Assembly: GCA_016866815.1 (NCBI GenBank)
Contig: VGKZ01000071.1
Coordinates: forward strand, 1 to 5,812
Direction: 5' to 3'
Source of the DNA: Candidatus Peregrinibacteria bacterium
GTDB taxonomy: Bacteria; Patescibacteriota; Gracilibacteria; Peribacterales; Peribacteraceae
DNA length: 5,812 nucleotides
This document shows, one piece after another, positions 1 to 4,897 of this stretch. The position numbers were made by a program, and so were the translations under genes. The first letter of the stretch is position 1. Every line of letters begins with the position of its first letter. Below the pieces are notes generated by a model. The model was not told the origin of the DNA. It saw only the letters and a program-made list of their open reading frames with translations, and searched no databases.

Positions 1-1
1 G

Positions 2-3000
2 GACATTTACAAGGACCACCTGATCATTCGCACCGATGTTGCCGACCTCAACCTCACGACGACGGACCTGCAGACCGCTGACGACGTCGACGATTCCGAT
101 CTCGATGCAATCTATACAATGGCAAGTACGCAGCTTGTGATGGGCCCGAATACTGAGCTCTACATTTGGCAGGGTACAACGCATACGACGAGCGGTGCCA
201 TCCAGGCGCATGACGTACAGGTGGTTGGAACATTGAGGGTCGGTGCCCATACTCTTGCTGCATCGGGTTCGCTCGTTTCGACCGGCACCCTCGTCACTAC
301 GGGAGATATCATTCTCCAGGCCGTTTCCAGTGGTGAAACTTTGACGGTGACAGGGTCTTCGCTGAATAACTTGTATTTTGATAACGGGATCACGGCATAC
401 TGGAAGTTCGACGAAGGCACTGGACTGAACGCAACGGGTAGTACCCTAAGCACTCAGACCGGAGGGTCCCTGATGAGTGGTGCGAGGTGGACTACTGCCA
501 GTACCGGCAACACGCTGTTCTTCAATCCGTTTGCCCTGGAGCTCGATGGCACAGATGACTACGTACTGCTCAATGACAGTTACGATATGGTTGGTCTTGC
601 TGCACGAACATTTGCCGGATGGTTCAGACGCAAGTCGTCTACGACGGAGGACATGATTCTCGCAAAGCGCTCGGGGACAGGAGCTTCGGATACGGGATAC
701 TCGTTGTTCATCGATGATGCCGATGACAAGCTGTATTTTGAAGTATCCGACGGCACGAATGAGTACCTGCTCGGGTCACAGTCGTCATTCACCGATCAGA
801 ACTGGCATCACTTTGCCGTTACGTGGAATTTTCGAACACAGAGCGGTGCCCAGATGTACATCGACGGTGAATCACAACTCGAATCCAGAACCGGTACGTT
901 CGAAAATCTAGAGACTGTGACCAACGCTGTGAGCTTCACGGTGGGTGCGAATGGCTCCGCGACGAGTCCATTCATAGGGTCTCTCGACGATGTGCGTATC
1001 TACTCTAGGGTGCTGACAGGATCTGAAATCCGTTTCCTTGCTGCCGGAAACAAGGACACGGGTTCCGGAAAGTACACCCTCGGTTCACGGCTCGATGTGA
1101 ACGGAAACTATGGAGTGTACTCCGGAAGAATGAGTGTCAATAACAACAGAAACTATGCAATGCTTCTCGGTAGCGGTGTTTCAATTCACGGGACGCTTCT
1201 GACACAGAGCGGTACGGTAACACTCGACGGAAGCAACCAGACTCTTCGTGGCTCGACAGCATTCAGAAATCTCGTGAAAACGTCGACAACTGCCAAAACA
1301 ATTACTTTTGAATCAAACTCACAGCAGACATTCTCCGGGTCTATTGTCATACACGGAGCAGTCAATAATCTCATCAGCATCCGCGAGACCCGTACAGGCA
1401 GCCAGGCCTATCTCGTTCTGGACGGAAGTGGCTCGCAGACTCTCAAGTACCTGGACGTGAAGGACAACAACGCCATGAGTGGCGTGACGCTGATTTGCAC
1501 GCAAGGTTGCATCGATAGTGAGAACAACATTAACTGGCAATTCCTCGGTGTTTGTGGTGACGGTGTGAAAAACACCGGTGAGGCTTGTGACGACGGCAAT
1601 ACCTCAAATACTGACAGTTGTCTGAATACCTGCGTTGCAAGTAGCTGCGGAGACACTTTCGTCAATGCGCAATCAGAGCAGTGTGAACCGCCGAGCGTCG
1701 GTTTATGTCTTGCCAACTGCTTCTTCCGCGGTGGTGGTGGAGGAGGAGGAACTACAGGCTCGACAGGTGGAGCAACATCCAGCGGTGGGTACTACAAACG
1801 TCCCCCGCCACCGCAGGGCTGCGGAAATGCCATTTTCGAACCTGATAAAGGTGAGGAGTGCGATATGGGTGAGCGCTTTAACGGAAACGGATCGTGCTCG
1901 TACGACTGTAAGAAACTGTTCTGCGGAGACGGCGTAATCAGTCCGCAGATCGGTGAAGATTGCGAGCCCGAGGTGGAGAGCGTGTCCGGGGACACCACGA
2001 CGTACAGGGTTGCAACGTGCGGTGAAACCTGCACTCCCCCGGAAGGCGAGAAAGTCTTGAAAGCCGTTCAGGGGGGTTGCAAACGGGTCTTCCTCAAGCC
2101 TTGTGGCGGTACCGAAGAGGATGAGGAAATCACGATCTCGACCGGCAAAGCGATTTGCGGCAATGGACGAGTCGAGGGATCTGAGCAATGCGATGCCGGC
2201 GGTTCCTGTCAGGGCGGTCAGTTCGACGGATCATTCTGGACGGATGAAGCGTCTGCGACGACATGTATGGATTCAGGCGGAACCCCGAAGCCCGAGTCCG
2301 GCGATGGCTGCAGTCAGTTCTGCAAGAATGAGTTCTGCGGTGACGGAAGCATTCAGGAACGTGGTAAAGACAATGTTGCCGGCAATGACGATGACGAGCA
2401 GTGCGATAACGGAAGCATTTGCGAAGGCGATGCATCACGCACCTGCTCGGTGAATGCCGACTGCGGCACAAATGCGACATGCGTGTACAACAGGGCATCC
2501 AATACACGGTGCTCAACGACGTGTAAGCTATCCGTATGCGGAAATGGCCAACAGGAACCGGGTGAGACGTGTGATGACTCCAATACAGACGGTGGGGACG
2601 GTTGTTCGTCAAAGTGCAGAATAGAAGTCGCTGCCCGCATACCCGCTTGTGGAGACGGCATTCGCGACAGCGGCGAAACTTGCGATGATGGAAACACGGA
2701 TAGCGGCGATGGCTGTGATTCTTCCTGCACGAAGGAGCCCGTTTGCGGAAACGGAGAAGTCGAATCGGGTGAGGAATGTGATAACGGTGACAGAAACTCC
2801 GATACAAACCCCGATGCTTGCAGAAGCCAGTGCAAAAAATCACGATGCGGAGACGGTGTTCAGGACAACAATGAACAGTGCGACGGCGGTCAAAGCTGTA
2901 CGGAAAGTTGCACAGTTATCGAAGAGCCTGCCGAAGTGCCAGCACCACAGAGGCGCATACCGTGGTGTGGTGACGGATATGTCGAAGGACGCGAGGAATG

Positions 3001-3736
3001 TGACGATGCAAATATGTATGCCGGAGACGGCTGCAATGACCGCTGTGAGCTGGAACTTCTGGTCATGGCTGCTGTCTGTGGCAACGGAGCCAAAGAAGGT
3101 GATGAAGAATGCGACGACGGTAACCAGACACCGGGTGACTTGTGTTCTGCAGATTGTAGAATTGAGGCAGCACCCGAGCCTCCGAAAGAGGAGCCGAAGG
3201 TACCGGAAGTGAAGCAGGCCGCTCCGGAACAGGAAAGACTGGATGCCGATGTCGTTGTTGTGAATCCCACGGAAATTGCAAATGCACTCAAGTTCGTCGA
3301 TAACACGAACCCCTGTGCATTGATGGTACGCAAGGGGGTCGATACCGATGCCGTAGCCATCAGAAGGCTCGCAGCTATCCAGGGCATTCCCATTGTCGAG
3401 AATATTCCTCTAGCGCGTACTCTCTACGACAGAATACGTGTCGGCGATTCCGTAGCCGGAATCCTCTGCGAGCAGGTCAATGCGCTCCGTGAGCCAGTGA
3501 AGACTAAGCCCGTCGAACAGAAGCCTGCCAACGAGCCGAAACCTGTCAAACCAATTCAGCCACCTCCTTCCCGTCCGACGATGACGGCGTACGGCTTCTA
3601 CAATTACGCAGCGATTCAGCCACTCATAACAAACAAGCCTGCGGCTGGTGAAACCGGACCAGGAATCTTCGCTGTTGTCGCAAGCGGTGCAGCTGGCGGC
3701 TGGGCGTGGACGCGGCGCAAACGGCGTCACATGTGA
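2..3736 (+). CDS. Giant cysteine-rich surface protein with LamG-like, DUF4215-repeat and FlhB-C-like domains (5' partial)
   Basis: The frame is open from the first complete codon at 2, so the true start and any signal peptide lie upstream; the internal ATG at 119 is probably not the start. The visible part is 1244 residues. In order (visible-residue numbering): a beta-rich segment; a LamG/concanavalin-like domain at about 130-350 (AYWKFDEG, NWHHFAVTW, MYIDGE, GSLDDVRIYSRVLTGSEI); a Gly/Ser/Thr beta-rich segment at about 358-515; twelve CGDG/CGNG cysteine repeats at 518-1052, interrupted by a seven-glycine and Pro-rich hinge; an FlhB-C-like domain at 1081-1164 with NPTE at 1088-1091; a Pro/Lys linker; and a tail of TGPG (1218-1221), about 15 hydrophobic residues and RRKRRH. 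I infer a secreted, membrane- or wall-anchored protein for adhesion or envelope structure. The ligand is unknown. It ends in TGA, 70 bases before the next gene. Confidence 0.9.
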   Translation, partial: DIYKDHLIIRTDVADLNLTTTDLQTADDVDDSDLDAIYTMASTQLVMGPNTELYIWQGTTHTTSGAIQAHDVQVVGTLRVGAHTLAASGSLVSTGTLVTTGDIILQAVSSGETLTVTGSSLNNLYFDNGITAYWKFDEGTGLNATGSTLSTQTGGSLMSGARWTTASTGNTLFFNPFALELDGTDDYVLLNDSYDMVGLAARTFAGWFRRKSSTTEDMILAKRSGTGASDTGYSLFIDDADDKLYFEVSDGTNEYLLGSQSSFTDQNWHHFAVTWNFRTQSGAQMYIDGESQLESRTGTFENLETVTNAVSFTVGANGSATSPFIGSLDDVRIYSRVLTGSEIRFLAAGNKDTGSGKYTLGSRLDVNGNYGVYSGRMSVNNNRNYAMLLGSGVSIHGTLLTQSGTVTLDGSNQTLRGSTAFRNLVKTSTTAKTITFESNSQQTFSGSIVIHGAVNNLISIRETRTGSQAYLVLDGSGSQTLKYLDVKDNNAMSGVTLICTQGCIDSENNINWQFLGVCGDGVKNTGEACDDGNTSNTDSCLNTCVASSCGDTFVNAQSEQCEPPSVGLCLANCFFRGGGGGGGTTGSTGGATSSGGYYKRPPPPQGCGNAIFEPDKGEECDMGERFNGNGSCSYDCKKLFCGDGVISPQIGEDCEPEVESVSGDTTTYRVATCGETCTPPEGEKVLKAVQGGCKRVFLKPCGGTEEDEEITISTGKAICGNGRVEGSEQCDAGGSCQGGQFDGSFWTDEASATTCMDSGGTPKPESGDGCSQFCKNEFCGDGSIQERGKDNVAGNDDDEQCDNGSICEGDASRTCSVNADCGTNATCVYNRASNTRCSTTCKLSVCGNGQQEPGETCDDSNTDGGDGCSSKCRIEVAARIPACGDGIRDSGETCDDGNTDSGDGCDSSCTKEPVCGNGEVESGEECDNGDRNSDTNPDACRSQCKKSRCGDGVQDNNEQCDGGQSCTESCTVIEEPAEVPAPQRRIPWCGDGYVEGREECDDANMYAGDGCNDRCELELLVMAAVCGNGAKEGDEECDDGNQTPGDLCSADCRIEAAPEPPKEEPKVPEVKQAAPEQERLDADVVVVNPTEIANALKFVDNTNPCALMVRKGVDTDAVAIRRLAAIQGIPIVENIPLARTLYDRIRVGDSVAGILCEQVNALREPVKTKPVEQKPANEPKPVKPIQPPPSRPTMTAYGFYNYAAIQPLITNKPAAGETGPGIFAVVASGAAGGWAWTRRKRRHM
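389..1050 (+). other. LamG-like (concanavalin A-fold) domain within the surface protein
   Basis: The translated segment opens with ITAYWKFDEGTG and closes with SLDDVRIYSRVLTGSEIRFL. Both are typical edges of the LamG_3 type of jelly-roll domain, and the middle holds FAGWFRR, QNWHHFAVTW and MYIDGE. In known families such domains bind sugars or proteins at the cell surface, and some only serve as structural spacers. Nothing here identifies the ligand. Confidence 0.8.
1553..3157 (+). repeat. Twelve DUF4215 / Myxococcus-type cysteine-rich repeats (protein-level)
   Basis: Each unit begins CGDG or CGNG (the second and third are degenerate, CGDT and CGNA), continues with a G-E-x-C-D-D-G-N type segment and ends with a C-x3-C pair. 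The clearest is CGDGIRDSGETCDDGNTDSG at 2648-2707. Units vary from about 27 to 65 residues; units 5 and 6 carry long insertions with extra cysteines. A GGT/GGA run encoding seven glycines (1730-1750), followed by a Gly/Ser/Thr and PPPP stretch, separates units 2 and 3. The even cysteine pattern suggests disulfide-stabilised, possibly calcium-binding modules outside the cytoplasm. The repeats are divergent in DNA sequence, so they are old rather than a recent tandem expansion. Confidence 0.85.
3242..3493 (+). other. FlhB C-terminal-like (self-cleavage) domain within the surface protein
   Basis: Residues 1081-1164 read DADVVVVNPTEIANALKF, then a segment with VRKGVDTDAVAIRRLA, then GIPIVENIPLARTLYDRIRVGD. 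This follows the order of FlhB/YscU-type cytoplasmic domains: a hydrophobic beta strand, the NPTH cleavage motif, A-x-ALKY, KG-D-x-A-x-IR-x-A, IPIVEN-PLAR-LY, then a loop and final helix. Here the motif is NPTE, so the Asn-Pro bond cut in FlhB is kept while His is Glu. No FlhB-type four-helix membrane part precedes it. Two cysteines (1105 and 1156) could form a disulfide if the domain lies outside the cell. The resemblance was read by eye. Confidence 0.7.
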
Positions 3737-3761
3737 ATTTTGTTGTACTGAGGTCAAAATT
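3736..3761. repeat. AT-rich inverted repeat after the surface-protein gene
   Basis: AATTTTG (3736-3742) and CAAAATT (3755-3761) are perfect 7-base inverted copies with a 12-base loop, starting on the last base of the TGA stop. The stem has only one G-C pair and no U-tract follows directly, so it is a weak terminator candidate at best. It could also be an operator. Confidence 0.3.
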
Positions 3762-3781
3762 ACACAGTTTTCGTATATATC

Positions 3782-3788
3782 AAAGGAG
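3782..3788 (+). promoter_or_regulatory. Strong Shine-Dalgarno sequence AAAGGAG
   Basis: AAAGGAG lies 18 bases before the in-frame ATG at 3807, too far for ordinary use, and only 2 bases before an ATG-TAG start-stop pair at 3791-3796. In the frame of the downstream gene the codon at ideal distance is ATT (3798). A TATATA at 3774-3779 just upstream may be a -10 box, but no good -35 pairs with it. Confidence 0.45.
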
Positions 3789-3806
3789 CAATGTAGAATT
3801 GCAGTT

Positions 3807-4421
3807 ATGTCAGAACAACCAACATCTTCAGAAATGCCCCTGGAATTTAGCGCGCTCGTACAACAGTTTATGCGATTACCGAGGGAGAAAAAGCTGGTCG
3901 CGGCCTATGAATTCGTCCGAGACATCGCCTATGGCAACATCGGTTCTCGCAGCGCATTTGATGTACTTGATGCGAAGAAAGGAACATGCAGCGGCAAACA
4001 TGCACTTCTGAAACTGCTGCTTCAGGAGCTTGGAGAGGAAGTCCAGAGCTGGTTTGCTAAACATAATTTTGGCAAATTCCCCATTCACCCATGGCCATCG
4101 GAACTTGCAGAGCTTCAGGATAAAGATATCCCTGACTATCATGATTTTCTGAAGCTGAAAGTCGGCAATGAGTGGGTCACTGTGGATGCAGTATTCGACA
4201 AACCTCTAACAGCGCTGGGATTCCCAGCCCTCGAATGGGACGGCAAAACTAGTATGCAACTACCCATCGATGCTTCCGAAATCTTTCCAGCTGAGGGTGA
4301 GATGGAAGACCATAAGAAACAGCTAATTTCTGGGCTTCCCGAAGAGGCTCAAAAAAAGAGAAAAGAGTTTCTTACTGCGATGACTGCTTGGCTGGATGCG
4401 AATAGAAGCTCTAAATTCTAA
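3807..4421 (+). CDS. Transglutaminase-like (Cys-His-Asp) domain protein
   Basis: A 204-residue protein with no signal peptide or membrane segment, so probably cytoplasmic. The pattern fits the transglutaminase-like / cysteine peptidase fold. FDVLDAKKGTCSGKHALLKL puts the putative nucleophile Cys61 at the start of a helix after a K-x-G-x-C turn. DYHDFLKLKVGNEWVTVDAV puts His112 and Asp127 on adjacent strands. Known members cleave or crosslink peptides or act on amide bonds; the substrate here is not evident. The C-terminal 50 residues are charged and helical. ATG 3807 is the first plausible ATG; longer starts would overlap the surface-protein gene, and an ATT start at 3798 is possible. The gene may be co-transcribed with the surface protein or use a promoter in the 70-base gap. 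It ends in TAA; no classical terminator follows, though a hairpin at 4502-4528 is downstream. Confidence 0.75.
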   Translation: MSEQPTSSEMPLEFSALVQQFMRLPREKKLVAAYEFVRDIAYGNIGSRSAFDVLDAKKGTCSGKHALLKLLLQELGEEVQSWFAKHNFGKFPIHPWPSELAELQDKDIPDYHDFLKLKVGNEWVTVDAVFDKPLTALGFPALEWDGKTSMQLPIDASEIFPAEGEMEDHKKQLISGLPEEAQKKRKEFLTAMTAWLDANRSSKF

Positions 4422-4453
4422 AAATCCAAAGGTCCAATGTTAACCCGGGGCAG

Positions 4454-4461
4454 TTCGACTC
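4454..4461 (+). repeat. TTCGACTC repeat, copy 1 (direct)
   Basis: This octamer recurs directly at 4528-4535, and AAATAG follows both copies, 5 bases later here and at once in the second. With the preceding G it matches the tRNA T-loop consensus GTTCRANYC, which hints at a tRNA-derived origin. Confidence 0.45.
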
Positions 4462-4484
4462 GCGCCAAATAGCCCGTGGCCGGA

Positions 4485-4497
4485 GGCCCGAAGGGCC
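4485..4497. repeat. GC-rich hairpin GGCCC-GAA-GGGCC
   Basis: Five G-C pairs around a three-base loop, with no T-run on either side, so it is not a standard terminator. It sits just before the larger palindrome at 4502-4528. Confidence 0.55.
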
Positions 4498-4501
4498 GAC
4501 G

Positions 4502-4528
4502 ACCACCCTTCGACAAGCTCAGGGTGGT
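4502..4528. repeat. REP-like palindrome ACCACCCT-N11-AGGGTGGT
   Basis: A perfect 8-bp stem encloses the 11-base loop TCGACAAGCTC. The core CCTTCGACAAGCTCAGG is, from general familiarity, an intergenic palindrome common in environmental bacterial and CPR genomes. That recollection is unchecked. The stem is followed directly by TTCGACTC, not by a T-run, so a mobile or REP-like element is likelier than an intrinsic terminator. It may still stabilise the 3' end of the upstream mRNA. Confidence 0.7.
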
Positions 4529-4535
4529 TCGACTC
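4528..4535 (+). repeat. TTCGACTC repeat, copy 2 (direct)
   Basis: It abuts the 4502-4528 palindrome and shares one base with it. Together with the inverted copy at 4594-4601 it brackets 58 bases that hold the TGAGCGA repeats and the CTAG-loop hairpin. Confidence 0.45.
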
Positions 4536-4577
4536 AAATAGAAATCGAAGGACCGTGAGCGAACGCACGTTGAGCGA

Positions 4578-4593
4578 GTCCGCCTAGGTGGAC
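4578..4593. repeat. Hairpin GTCCGC-CTAG-GTGGAC
   Basis: A six-pair stem with one G-T pair around a CTAG loop. It lies between a direct TGAGCGA copy (4571-4577) and the inverted TTCGACTC copy, and has no T-run. Confidence 0.45.
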
Positions 4594-4601
4594 GAGTCGA
4601 A
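4594..4601 (-). repeat. TTCGACTC repeat, copy 3 (inverted, GAGTCGAA on +)
   Basis: On the minus strand this octamer follows the CCA end of the tRNA remnant directly. It therefore marks the outer edge of that remnant. Confidence 0.45.
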
Positions 4602-4672
4602 TGGTACCCCCGGCAGGAATCGAACCTGCGGCCAACCCCGCAGCGCTAGTGCGTGCGGGGCTGCTCTATCCA
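4602..4672 (-). pseudogene. 5'-truncated tRNA remnant with enlarged anticodon-arm hairpin
   Basis: Read on the minus strand, this copy has the D-arm 3' side (TGGATAGAGCA), a TGGCC variable segment, a perfect T-arm (GCAGG, TTCGATT, CCTGC), the acceptor 3' strand CGGGGGT, discriminator A and CCA. From 4600 to 4635 it is identical to the 3' part of the intact tRNA-Arg at 4896-4931. The acceptor 5' strand and D-stem 5' side are missing; in their place is the end of the GIY-YIG ORF. The anticodon arm is replaced by a 27-base element at 4635-4661, an 8-bp GC-rich stem (one G-T) around CGCACTAGCGC. There is no normal 7-base loop with U33, so it should not work as a tRNA. It looks like an att-type duplicate or a second tRNA broken by insertion. 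Confidence 0.8.
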
Positions 4673-4888
4673 TCTTGCAATATTTTTTGACCTCTTTATC
4701 TTTCCTTCAAGTTTGCGCGCTTCATCCATAGTCTTACATTCTATGAAGCATGCGAGTGTCCAGGATCCGATTCTCTTGGTGGTGTAAGTGTGTCCCATGG
4801 CATGTTGCTTAAGTCTGTGTTCTAGATCGCTTGTGCTGCCGACGTAGTATCGGCTTCCTTTCAGAATGTAGACTCCAGTTCTTTTCAT
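4646..4888 (-). CDS. GIY-YIG nuclease family protein, C-terminus encoded by tRNA remnant
   Basis: An 80-residue single-domain GIY-YIG protein. It shows the GVYIL strand (Tyr7), YYVGSTSDLEHRLKQH with Tyr15, Gly17 and the catalytic-type Arg25, then GHTYTTKRIGSW and EARKLEGKIKRSKN with the metal-binding-type Glu61. Known members are metal-dependent nucleases that cut DNA in repair (UvrC), homing introns or mobile elements; small single-domain ones (YhbQ-like) are poorly defined. ATG 4888 is chosen because it gives a family-like N-terminus; an in-frame TTG at 4897 is the base right after the tRNA CCA. No Shine-Dalgarno fits, and transcription is probably read-through from the tRNA-Arg promoter. 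Residues 73-80 (WIEQPRTH) and the stop are encoded inside the tRNA remnant, so the natural C-terminus may have been replaced. Confidence 0.8.
   Translation of the reverse strand: MKRTGVYILKGSRYYVGSTSDLEHRLKQHAMGHTYTTKRIGSWTLACFIECKTMDEARKLEGKIKRSKNIARWIEQPRTH
4675..4683. repeat. Possible terminal inverted repeat, left copy (TTGCAATAT)
   Basis: TTGCAATAT here is the exact reverse complement of ATATTGCAA at 4889-4897. The pair frames the GIY-YIG region, and this copy sits two bases from the tRNA remnant. TTGCAA is itself a palindrome, so the match is weaker evidence than nine independent bases. Confidence 0.35.
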
Positions 4889-4897
4889 ATATTGCAA
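4889..4897. repeat. Possible terminal inverted repeat, right copy (ATATTGCAA)
   Basis: It ends flush with the CCA end of tRNA-Arg (4898) and lies just upstream of the GIY-YIG ATG. Together with 4675-4683 it would define a 223-base unit holding little more than the nuclease ORF. Confidence 0.35.

Larger units (their letters stand above)
4422..4601. other. Non-coding, repeat- and hairpin-dense spacer
   Basis: I see no credible gene in these 180 bases between the transglutaminase-like gene and the tRNA remnant. The stretch contains a CCCGGG site, a GGCCC-GAA-GGGCC hairpin, an 8-bp palindrome with an 11-base loop, two direct and one inverted copy of TTCGACTC, two direct TGAGCGA copies 15 bases apart, an AACG-CA-CGTT inverted repeat, and a GTCCGC-CTAG-GTGGAC hairpin. 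Its style differs from the coding DNA on either side. It may be part of the adjacent GIY-YIG/tRNA unit or debris from it. Confidence 0.7.

Noticed and set aside
119..121. ATG at 119 as the true start of the surface protein
   Set aside because: The frame is open back to position 2 with plausible protein sequence, and no Shine-Dalgarno precedes this ATG. The gene most likely begins outside the window.
1703..2188. Minus-strand ORFs of 160-240 residues within the surface-protein gene (also 2130-2843, 2353-2835 and 2890-3393)
   Set aside because: They are antisense shadows of the cysteine-rich repeats. Their translations are low-complexity (His/Arg/Ser-rich) with no domain.
1553..3157. CRISPR or tandem DNA repeat array
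   Set aside because: The periodicity is in the protein, with divergent DNA and variable unit lengths. No regular repeat-spacer structure appears anywhere in the window.
3242..3493. A complete FlhB or a type III export operon
   Set aside because: No transmembrane part precedes the domain and no other export genes are present; only the C-terminal domain is recognisable.
3648..3806. Upstream extension of the transglutaminase-like frame back to 3648
   Set aside because: It would overlap the 3' end of the surface-protein gene by almost 90 bases and adds sequence without family character. The transglutaminase-like protein reads well from 3807.
4502..4528. Intrinsic terminator of the transglutaminase-like gene
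   Set aside because: The stem is good but no T-run follows on either strand and it is 80 bases past the stop. A REP-like element fits better.
4602..4672. The tRNA remnant as a second functional tRNA (e.g. a long-variable-arm Leu or Ser type)
   Set aside because: No acceptor 5' strand or D-stem can be found, and no 7-base anticodon loop with U33 can be drawn.
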